Below are positions 54,874 to 64,000 of a DNA stretch of 64,000 nt, piece after piece. The translations under genes were made by a program, and so were the position numbers. The DNA is taken from NCBI GenBank assembly GCA_002197995.1, contig NGZR01000004.1:4712001-4776000 (forward strand). Direction: 5' to 3'. Under the pieces are notes generated by a model. It ran no database searches, was not told the DNA's origin, and was given only the letters and a program-made list of their open reading frames with translations. Positions within the stretch are counted from its first letter, which is position 1, and each line of letters begins with the position of its first letter. This DNA is from Gaeumannomyces sp. JS-464. Its lineage: Eukaryota > Ascomycota > Sordariomycetes > Magnaporthales > Magnaporthaceae.

Positions 54874-57800
54874 CGTGGTTTATTACTAAATGCTATATAT
54901 AACGTGGTTTATAAATAAGTGGCGCATATAAGCAAATAGCGCGTTTTTTTTATCGCAATTTGCGTTTTCCACTTCCAACTTTAATTCCTTTACAATTATA
55001 AATAACGTCGACATTTAGCAAAGCTAAAATTGTTTTTACCGTACGGGTAATTTAATTTAATCCAACGTTAAATGTGCGTTCGGCAGTAAAAATTTACGAC
55101 GTTTTTAAAACCACGTTATGTTATTAACGCGTTAGTTAATTTGCTTACCGCGGTTAGGTGTTTAAATTACGGAAATTAACGGAATTCGAAAAGAAAAGGT
55201 TTGTTAAATACATATTCGAGCTGGATTTTCGCGCATTTCCTCCCCGGTTTTTTAGTATTAAAAATATAGCTAATTAATTGCTCGCCGAAGCAACGCGCGC
55301 GCGCGCCGTTAGCAAAAACTAGGTCGTGAACTTTGTTAAACGCCGCGCGGAACTTAACACGCGTTAAATTCGAAAATATAATTACTAAAAAGCCAAATGC
55401 GAAAATCCCAAACTTATTTCGGCGTAATTCGACTTTATGCGAAATATTATAGTTAAATATAGTATTTAAAATAATAACATTTATAATTTCGACAAAACCG
55501 GCTTTTTTATAAGTATAATCGCCGCCGTTATAATTATTACAATATCGGAAAGCCGTAATAAAGCAAAACTAGTTTAGTTTAATAACCGGGAATAGGTTAT
55601 AATTATCCAAAAGGTTAATTATTGCGGTTAAGCGGTTTTTCCTTTTATTATTATTAAAAAGCAGTACTATTTAACCAATTGGTATTTAAAAACCGACCTT
55701 TTACGTAATTAGGTTATTATAATAAGCGCTAACGGGTAAATTACGAACGAGCTTAGTTTAAAATGAATTTAGCATTTCGATAAACACATTATAACTTGTT
55801 TTACAAGGTTTTATCGTTTGTTAATGCTAAACGGTTATAAAAGTTACTATTTAACGAATTTCGAACTTTATTATTAAAAATATAATATTATTACGTTTTG
55901 CATACTTTCGCATTCGTTTTATTTCTTTTAACCATTTAACGTTAAATGTTTTAACCCGATAAAAAAAGCGTACGGTTAATAAATCGAAAACGTAATAAAA
56001 TCGCACGTTAATTACGTAATTAAAGTCGAATTTTTTCGGCGTTTAAAGCGGCATTTTTAATTTTATAATTAAAAAAAACATTTAAAAAAGCTTTTAAAAG
56101 GCTAGCTTTACTCCTTTTAATCCGGATTCGGTTTTAAAAAAGCTAAATGTAAAGTTACGAACTTTAACTTTTTTAAAAACGCTTTTAAACAACTTTAAAT
56201 TTTAAACTTTTAAAACGTTCCGAACGGTTAAAAAAGCAATTTCGCAATTCGAATATATTAAAACTCGAATTTCCAATTATTAAAGCAGCTTTTTAACTTT
56301 TATTTATACGGTTATAAATTAAATTGCAAAAAAAGCGAAAACGATAATACATAAAATGGCCTTTTTCCAAGCCGAGGTATCCACGTTTAAAAAGACGAAC
56401 GAAATTTTAAATAAACGCCGAAAAGCTAAAAAAAAACACGTATTTAACTTAACAGGTTACTTACTATTAACGAAATACGAAATATGCTAAATTAAAAAGC
56501 GTTAAATGGATAGTTATAGCAAAAAATGCGCGATTAAAAAGGTTCGAAAAAAAAGGTAATAGCGATTTGTTAACGATATAACATTTGCGGTAAAACCGGA
56601 CATAATGCGCGCATTTGTTAAAAAAAAGTAAAAATGTTTAATATATATTTCGAATAGTTTAAATGGATTTTTAACGTTAATAAGTTAATATGCGTATCGA
56701 TTAACCGGAAGTTAAATATAAGTACGCCATTTACTTATATGCGCTATTTATTTGTAAACCACGTTATTTTAGTTTTATAAAACCCTTTTATTTTAATTAA
56801 TTTTTACGGCTTCGCTTGCATTTCGCGGGGGTTTTTTTCGGTTATAAAATTAAAAAATGTCGTTTTAAACGCTGGAAAAAAACTCGATTTTAATTACGTA
56901 ATTAACGTATAACGTGGTTTACTACCGAGTTAAACAAACCACTAAATCGAACAATTATTAACACGACGCGTCGCGTTAACTTTTTATTTAAACATTTTAA
57001 CATTTACGTAATAAATTCGCAATTTAAAAAATCCGAAATAATTTTTACTTTATTAGCAATTAAAAATAATTCGAAATTTAACATGCGTGTTATAATAAAG
57101 CTTTATAATATCCCTATTTTTATATTAAACAATTAACGTTATAACCGATTTGCTTAACTTAATAATAAGTTTAATTTTTAAAATTTAACGAAATTCGAAA
57201 AAAAGGCGTTTATTAAGTACATATTTAAATTAAATTCCCGCGCATTCCTTTTTTAACCTTTTAATGTTAAAAATATAGCTAATAAACTGCTCGCCGAACG
57301 CGACGCGGTTATTATTACAACCAATTAAGTCGCGAAATTCGTTAAACGCCGCTCGAAGCTCGGCACGCGCTAAATTCGAAAGTATAACTACTAAAAAGCT
57401 AATTGCGAAAATCCTAAGCTCGTTTTTGCGTGGTTTAACTTAATGCGAAATATTATAACCAAATATAGCATTTAAAATAATAACATTTATAATTTTAACA
57501 AAACCAGCTTTTTTATAAGCATAATCGCCGCCGTTATAATTATAACATTAAAAAGCCGTGGTAAAACAAAACTGGTTTAATTTAGCAATTAAAAATAAAT
57601 TACAACTATTTAAAAGGTTACTTATTACGGTTAAACGGTTGCTTTTTTCATTATTATTAAAAGGCAGTACTATTTAGCCAATTGGTATTCGGAAACCAAC
57701 TTTCCACGTAATTAAGTTATTATAATAAGCGTTAACAAATAAATAACGAACGAATTTAGTTTAAAATGGATTTAGCATTTCGATAAATATATTACAACTT

Positions 57801-60748
57801 GTTTTATAAAATCCCATCGTTTATTAATATTAAACGGCTATAAAAGCTACCATTTAACGAATTTTAAACTTTATTATTAAAAATATAACATTATTACGTT
57901 TTGCATATTTTCGCATTTGTTTTACCTTTTGTAACCGCTTAACGTTAGGTATTTCGGCTTAATAAAACGGGCGTACGGTTAATAAATCGAAAATTTAATA
58001 AGGTTAACGTAGTTTATAAGTAAATGGATTAAATAAACGAATGGATTACTAATACGCGACTTTCGGATAATTAATGCGCATGTTAACCTAATAACGTTAA
58101 AAATCCATTTAAACTATTTGGAATTATATATATTAAACATTTTTACTTTTTTTTTTAACAAATGCGCGCATTATGTTTAGTTTTACCGCAAATGTTATAT
58201 CGCCGACGAGTTATCGTTACCCTCCTTTTTTAACCTTTATAATCGCGCATTTTTATTATAGCTATTTATTTAGCTTTTATTGGTTTAAAACGTTTCGTTT
58301 TTCGTTTATTATAAATAACCCTTTTAACCGAACACGCGTTTTTTTTTAGCTTTTTAACGTTTACTTAATGCTTTATTCGCTTTTTGTAATTTAAAGCACT
58401 TTTTTTTAAAAGGTTAACTTAATGCATAATTATTTTAGCCCTTTTCGTAAACTAATTTATAACCGTTAATATAAATGTTAAAAAGCTGCCTTAGTAATTA
58501 GAAATTTAAGTTTTAATATGTTCGGATTGCAAAGTTGCTTTTTTAACCGTTTAAAGCGTTTTAAAAGTTTAAAGTTCGGGGTTATTTAAAAGCTTTTTCG
58601 GGGGAGTTAAAGTTCGTAATTTTACATTTAGCTTTTCGAAAGCCTTTTTAAATATTTCCTTTAGTTATAAAATTAAAAAATGCCGTTTTAAACGCCCAAA
58701 AAAACTTAACTTTAATTACGTGGTTAACGTATAACCTTATTACGTTTTCGATTTATTAAGCGCACGCCCGTTTTATTAAACCGAAATACCCGACGTTAAG
58801 CGGTTAAAAAAAGTAAAACGAATGCGAAAGTATGCCAAGCGTAATAATATTATATTTTTAATAATAAAGCTCGAAATCCGTCGAATGGTAGCTTTCGTAA
58901 CCGTTTAGCATTAATAAACGATAAAAGCTTTTTATGCGCGATGCAATATGTTTATTAAAATGCTGGATTTATTTTAAACCGAGCTCGTTCGTAATTCATT
59001 TGTTAAAACTCGTTGCGATAACCCAATTGCGTAAAAAGTCGGTTTTTAAATACCAATTGGCTAAATAGTACTACCTTTTAACGATAATATAAGAAAAACC
59101 CGTTTAACCGTAACAATTAACCTTTTAAATAATTATAACCTATTTCCGATTGCTAAGTTAAACTAGCTTTGCTTTATTACGGCCTTTTAACGTTGTAATA
59201 ATTATAACGGCGGCGATTATGCTTATAAAAAAGCCGGTTTCGTCGAAATTATAAATATTATTATTTAAAATGCCATATTTAGCTATAATATTCCGTATAA
59301 AGTCGAATTACGCAAAAACGAGTTTGGGATTTTCGCATTTAGCTTTTTAGTAATTGTATTTTCGAATTTAACGCGTGCCGAGCTTTGCGCGGCGTTTAAC
59401 AAAGTTCGCGATTTAGCATTTGCCGATAATGCCCGCGTCGCGTTTAGCAAATAATTAGTTAGCTATATTTTTAACACCAAAAGGCTGGGGAGGGAATGCG
59501 TGAAATCCAGCTTAAATATGTATTTAATAAGCGTTTTCTTTTTAAATTCCGTTAATTTCCGTAATTTAGGTATGCAATTACGTCGAGCAGGTTACCCGCT
59601 TTTCCGCCGGGCGAAAGTAAAATAATTAACCGCGTAAACTTTAACGGCATTTTAAACGTTTAATTTTGGATTTAAATTGATAGCTTAAAAAGTTAAAATA
59701 ATCCTGCTTTTGTCGCTTATGTTTACCATTATTTGTTATGGAAATGTTCGTAAATAAAGCTCGATTAACGCGTAAACGCGTGTTAATAATCCACTCGCTT
59801 ATTTAATTCATTTACTTATAAACCACGTTATACGTTAACTACGTAATTAAAATCGAGTTTTTTTCGGCGTTTAAAGCAGCATTTTTTAACTTTATAACTA
59901 AAAGAAACATTCGAAAAGGCTTTTAAAAGGTTAACTTTGCTTTTTTTAATCCGGATTCGGTTTTAAAAAAGCTAAATGTAAAGTTACGAACTTTAACTTC
60001 CCTAAAAACGCTTTTAAACGACTTTAAACTTTAAACTTCCAAAACGCTTAAAACAGTTAAAAAAAGCAACTTCGCAATTTAAACATATTAAAACCCGAAT
60101 TTCTAATTATTAAAACAGCTTTCCAATCTTTATATTAACGATTGTAAACCAGTTTACAAAAAGGGCTAAAGCAATTATACATCGGGTTACCCTTTTAAAA
60201 AAAAGTGCTTTAAATTACGAAAGGCGAACGAGGTATTAAATAAACGCCGAAAGGTTAAAAAAACACGTGTTTAATTTTATAAGAAGTAAATGCAAGCAAC
60301 ACAGCCTAAAACGAGTGTTATTTTTATGTTTTACTTTAAAAGCTTGTGCAAAGCACAAGCCCGGAAAAGCTAAATGGTTTTTGTAAAACCCGTGCACAAA
60401 GCACGAACTTACCTTCGACGAATTTAAAAAGTTATTTACTATCGAAAAAGTACGAAATGTTTTAAACTAGTAAAAACTAAATAAGCAATTATAGTAAAAA
60501 ATGCGCGATTATAAAAGTTAAAAAAAAAAGCGTCGATAATTTGTTAACGATATAGCATTTGCGGTAAAACCGGATATAATGCGCGCATTTGTTAAAAAGA
60601 AGTAAAAATGTCCAATATATACAATTCCAAATAGTTTAAATGGATTCCTGGCGTTATTAGGTTAGCATGCGCGTTAATTAATTGGAGGTTGTAAAAGCGT
60701 GTTCAATTCGGTAGTTTGTTTAACTCGGTGGTAAACCACGTTATATAA
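53899..60748. mobile_element. RIP-degraded block of nested inverted-repeat DNA elements
   Basis: About 6.8 kb of very AT-rich DNA with TTA/TAA everywhere, CpG still common, and CpA/TpG scarce: RIP. The motif AACGTGGTTTA starts at 54147, 54872, 54901 and 56911 (degenerate at 58006); its reverse complement TAAACCACGTT lies at 56755, 59819 and 60732. Flanks pair over longer stretches: 54901 with 56755, 56911 with 60732, and 58006 with 59819, implying a ~1.8 kb element nested inside a ~3.8 kb one, beside another copy. A core of about 280 bases recurs at 55440, 57440 and, inverted, near 59010-59300. No transposase can be read, so the family is unknown. Confidence 0.75.
54839..54872 (+). repeat. 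(TA)n microsatellite
   Basis: About 16 tandem TA units immediately left of one AACGTGGTTTA end. Confidence 0.85.
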
Positions 60749-60870
60749 AAAATAACTTTTAATAACTTTAAAAGTTATTAAAGTTAGTTAAAAGTTAGTT
60801 ACTAAAAGTTAAAGTTACTGCTTTAACTTTAAAAGTTAATCACAGTTAGGGTGATAACTTAACTAACTGA
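60749..60870 (+). repeat. Short AAAGTTA / TAACTTT array
   Basis: Densely repeated AAAGTTA and its complement TAACTTT arranged palindromically at the right edge of the RIP block, before GC content rises again. Confidence 0.6.
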
Positions 60871-61366
60871 CTTTTTTCCGAACCCTGCTTAAAACCCCCG
60901 CCCTAACCTGCTTATACCCTTTTTCCCGGCACACCCGCCGGACGAACGCGTTACTACCACCCGCTGCGCCTATAACCCCCGACGTATTTATGCCCTACCG
61001 CCGATCGCCCGCTTACTAACAAGGAGCGCCGGAATACTCCCCGACCTCCGTGTGCCTTCGGGTTTAATTTGTTAGCCGCCGTAACAGCAGCACTTTAGCC
61101 TGGTGCATATAGCTTAGGTAGCGTTCGCACGTTGTATGCCACCGGGGAGGCAGGGTTTCGTAAATCCCGATTTACCGACGTTAAATATACTTTATTTCTC
61201 TCTCTCTCTCTCGTTCATTGCTTGCTATCATACCTGTTTTTACTACTAATAGCATTGGACCAGGGACTAAGCCGGCTTTGGAGCTTAAGGTGGGCCGACA
61301 ACTGCTTAAGACCAAAGTAAATCTGGGGATGCGATAGGCTACCTTAGTAAACGTAAGCCACTCTCG
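60871..61366. other. Boundary of the RIP block to the Diels-Alderase 3' flank
   Basis: GC-richer sequence without a recognisable gene. It includes a (TC)8 run at about 61197-61213. Confidence 0.4.
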
Positions 61367-62512
61367 TTAAAACGTGCAAACGCGCAGCCTCGCATGTTTC
61401 GCACTAGGGATAATACTCGCACTGGCCATAACAGCGACCCCCTGGAAACCTTCCCTTCCGCCCCACCGATTAGAGAGTCGATAACCCCCGTATTGCCTTC
61501 GCGTTCGGGCAGCCGGGCTGGTTCGGGAGGTTCCAAAAGATGGTCTTATGAGCGTATTAAAGGCCCACCGCTCGCCCGCAACGCCGCCCCGGTACCACTC
61601 GACGCGGTATCCCACGTTCCTGTCGCGGAACGCGCCCGTTAGGCCGTCGTCCCCGTACGCTTTGGTGAGGATCAGCGCGTCTCCGGTGCCCTTTTCGGCC
61701 TCCTCGCGGCTGCCGGCCACGCGTTTGGGCGCGCAAATCAGCTGCCCGTCACGGAACAGCGTCGCGACCACGTAGGGCACGCCCGTGGCCTTGTCGAAAA
61801 TGCGCACCACCTGCAGGGCGTAGGGGCCCGCTTGTCCGTGCATAAACAGTGACTCTGTTATCGCCTGGGCCCAGGCAACCTTGGACCAGCCGCGGTCGAA
61901 GCCGCCGTAGACCCGGTGGGGGCCGTCGGGTTTCAGGGCGAGGTGGCGCCCGCCCTCAAAATCGACCTCTGCTTCTGCCCATCCTCGCGGGAGCGCGCTT
62001 ATGGAAGTGTATTGGGGACCCATCGAAGGGTCTATCTCGAATGCCGAGTCGCCCGGAGGCGCTGTGTACGCCAGTTTGCCAATAACCACGTCGGGGACGT
62101 TAAAAATCACTTCGACCTTTTTGCCATCCTCGGAGATGGACCAGGAAATACTCGAGCCGCGTGTTTCGTCCTGCCACATGCCCGTTACGCCCTCCTTTTC
62201 CGTCTCGGTGACGATGGACTCGGGGAAAAAGAAGTCGCGAGCCCAAGTCGACTTGTCGGGCCACAGGCCGAGGACCTGCACCATAAAGCAATCTTGTCCC
62301 GGCCGCCTAACGCCGCGCGTGAAGCCGACGCTGAGGGCGGACTGGTCCTTCTCCGAAACGGCATTAAAAAGCCAAAGCTCCGCGGCCGTGCCGCCTATCG
62401 CGTCGACATACTTTGGGAATGCGTTCGGCTTGCCTGGGACGAACGGCTCGGCTTCGACGGTGTTCGAGATAATGGAACCGGCAGTAAAGTGTGACTTGAT
62501 AAACTTAGGCAT
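61367..62512 (-). CDS. Fungal Diels-Alderase-like protein (CghA/Fsa2/MycB type)
   Basis: I start at ATG 62512 (MPKFIKSHFTAGS); an in-frame upstream extension to 62596 looks like leader. The protein shows the two-domain lipocalin-like family pattern: GGTAAELWLFNAVSEK, FMVQVLGLWPDKSTWARDFFFPE, GMWQDETRGSSISWSIS, WAEAEVDFEGG with HRVYGGFDRGWS, MHGQAGPYALQVVRIFDK and TLFRDGQLICAP. These enzymes fold polyene tetramic-acid intermediates into decalins by stereoselective [4+2] cyclisation next to a PKS-NRPS. Near 61550 the family tail (EGNTGVIDSLIGGAEG) slips to another frame, and near 61460 a stretch (REGFQGVAVM) returns, so the last ~60 residues are damaged or misassembled. No PKS-NRPS is visible in the window. 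Confidence 0.78.
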   Translation of the reverse strand: MPKFIKSHFTAGSIISNTVEAEPFVPGKPNAFPKYVDAIGGTAAELWLFNAVSEKDQSALSVGFTRGVRRPGQDCFMVQVLGLWPDKSTWARDFFFPESIVTETEKEGVTGMWQDETRGSSISWSISEDGKKVEVIFNVPDVVIGKLAYTAPPGDSAFEIDPSMGPQYTSISALPRGWAEAEVDFEGGRHLALKPDGPHRVYGGFDRGWSKVAWAQAITESLFMHGQAGPYALQVVRIFDKATGVPYVVATLFRDGQLICAPKRVAGSREEAEKGTGDALILTKAYGDDGLTGAFRDRNVGYRVEWYRGGVAGERWAFNTLIRPSFGTSRTSPAARTRRQYGGYRLSNRWGGREGFQGVAVMASASIIPSAKHARLRVCTF

Positions 62513-63075
62513 AGTTAATGATGGTGCAAGGGGATATCGAGGTGGTTGGAGTATTTCGTTCGAGGATTGGTGTGAAACGATGTGCGTGGAATCCAAACGC
62601 GGACCATAAAAAACCAGGAAAATGGCACGACTTTAAATAAAAGCCCGGCCCTGCCAAAAGAAAAATCAGGCCGAACATCGCCGAAATACTCCGGTCCCAC
62701 ATCCTGTCCAGGGTAATAGCGTCGTTGCGCCGCGTTGCCCCGGGGCTCGCCGATTCGCTTCCATTTATCCGATATGGTCCAGGACGCAAATATTCGGATA
62801 GCCCATTTTGGCAACCGGGTCAACGACTGAAACAGCGTTCCCCGAGTTTCCGGCACGGGAGCGGATACGAAAAACGCCGATTTTGTTAAGTCAGTGCACC
62901 CCCTGTCCGCCATCCCCACCGGGCATTGGATCAATGTTACAAACGGACTTCTGCGTCCTAGGGTAGGGCACACTAGGAGAGGCACTGAGCAGTACGTCTT
63001 GTCCGATGTTGTATCACTGGGTCTGGGGAGCTGGTAACAGTACTCCGATTGCTTGCCTAAGGGGGTGCCTTGGAG
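62513..63075. other. Promoter side of the Diels-Alderase gene
   Basis: On the minus strand TATTTAAAG at 62632-62641 lies about 120 bases upstream of the start and may act as a TATA box. A 156-codon minus frame here shows no family and is not called. Confidence 0.4.
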
Positions 63076-64000
63076 CTAACTTAGGTCCGGGTGGTCGAGC
63101 GGGTGTCCTTCCGCTTCGTCTTGACTTCCCGTTGTTGCTCCCCCATAGGGTTCTCCGTGGTACCTGACGACCTGATCGTCCCTGAACCAATCCAACGGCT
63201 GGCCGTTGTCACCGTAGGCTGGTTCTTCGCGCACAACCCCTCCAAATGGTTTGGGCTGGTCCCAGAACCATCGGTCGTTCTCGGCAAACCTGAGTGAGGT
63301 GTAGGCCTTTCCTACATCAAACGTCCTGGCTGTTTGACTAGGCCCTGGCGTTTCTTCTTCTCGGTTCCTCACAAGGTGGGTCTGTCCCAGTGGTTTACGA
63401 TCAATCTCGTCGTTAGTATTGGAAATGCATTCGATTTCGGCGGCGATCCGGGCGGCGCTGTCTTCTTCTTCCTCGGACCCCGTAGGTCCGGAGGTTACCC
63501 GCTGCTCACCCTCGCTATCGTACTCGAGTCGGGTGGGCCCCCTGCTGGGCCCCCTGCGCATCATGGCCACCCTTCTCTGGGGTGCCATCCCGATGCTTTC
63601 TTGTCGGACTCGTGTACTTAGCACGCGTCTTCGTAACAATAGGTCCAACTAAACGCTGCCCTGGGGCACAGGTTATCGTTCCCCGTGCCTTCGTCCCTCC
63701 GGGTTACTGCTGCCTGGCGTTCGCTGCGTTGCGGACAATCTTTCTTAATGTGGCCGGACTGGCCGCACTTAAAACATTTCCCATCCTTTAAGCTTTGGAA
63801 CTTGACCTTCTTTTCGTGCGTTGCTCCTGCATTGAGGTCCATGGGTTTAGGATATGTCCCTGTCGCTATGGATTGCTTCTGCTTGGCCTTCTTTTGTTGG
63901 GCCTTATTTTGTACCACAGGCTTGGGTTTTTTCCCTTCTTTTCCAGCTTTCGTTCGTATAGCCTGTCGCTAATCCTAACGGCCGTAGTAACATACTCGTT
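63076..64000 (-). mobile_element. LTR-retrotransposon gag remnant (Gypsy-like)
   Basis: On the minus strand, 63917-63618 includes a CCHC zinc knuckle, CFKCGQSGHIKKDC (C-x2-C-x4-H-x4-C), preceded by KPMDLNAG. Just upstream (to 64000) RISDRLYERKLEKKG matches the usual gag linker, offset by one frame at an A run. A following frame, 63648-63076, gives acidic and Gly/Pro-rich sequence (SEGEQRVTSGPTGSEEEED) ending in a stop. No protease, reverse transcriptase or LTR is visible. It continues beyond the right edge. Confidence 0.65.

Overview
The window is from a filamentous ascomycete nucleus, most likely Sordariomycetes and plausibly Sordariales/Chaetomiaceae; the taxon is an inference. The evidence is GC-rich genes with short GT-AG introns (about 55-110 bp), secreted GH6, GH7 and GH3 cellulose-degrading enzymes, a LaeA-like methyltransferase, fungus-only families (2EXR, STAND N-domain, DUF7703-like), and a 7 kb AT-rich block rich in TpA but still rich in CpG, the footprint of repeat-induced point mutation (RIP).

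Layout. 0-6.7 kb: 5' part of a mitochondrial stomatin-like gene, a small methyltransferase, a 3-exon dienelactone-hydrolase-like gene, an intact single-domain GH6 cellobiohydrolase, and tRNA-Gly(GCC). 7.6-15.5 kb: a small secreted-protein gene with an in-frame stop, a frameshifted 2EXR gene, a GH7 cellobiohydrolase with a late frameshift, and an intact subtilase. 18-27.5 kb: an 8-exon LaeA-like methyltransferase, then decayed genes (a Gly/Asn-rich repeat gene, a STAND-type gene, a cyanovirin-N homologue). 28.5-42 kb: an aspartic-protease-like protein with altered active-site motifs, a DUF7703-like membrane protein, a GH3 glucosidase, a C2H2 zinc-finger protein and a bicupin oxalate decarboxylase; the last four carry frameshifts. 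44-47.5 kb: an alcohol dehydrogenase remnant beside a RIP-mutated Mutator-like element. 47.7-53.9 kb: a compact copper island with a CTR-type importer, an ATX1-type chaperone and, divergently, a 1217-residue Cu P1B-ATPase. 54-60.8 kb: RIP-degraded, apparently nested inverted-repeat elements. 61.3-62.5 kb: an orphan Diels-Alderase-like gene. The right edge holds an LTR-retrotransposon gag remnant.

Function. GH6 and GH7 cellobiohydrolases plus a GH3 beta-glucosidase would together take cellulose to glucose. The three copper genes cover uptake, cytosolic handover and export or compartment loading of Cu(I), and look like one functional unit. The Diels-Alderase belongs to a family that normally works beside a PKS-NRPS; no such partner is visible here.

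A recurring feature is gene damage. Frameshifts (often one base in a G or C run) and in-frame TAG/TAA codons pile up in accessory genes, while roughly 11 kb of other coding sequence, including the 3.65 kb ATPase, is intact. Real decay and assembly indels both remain possible.
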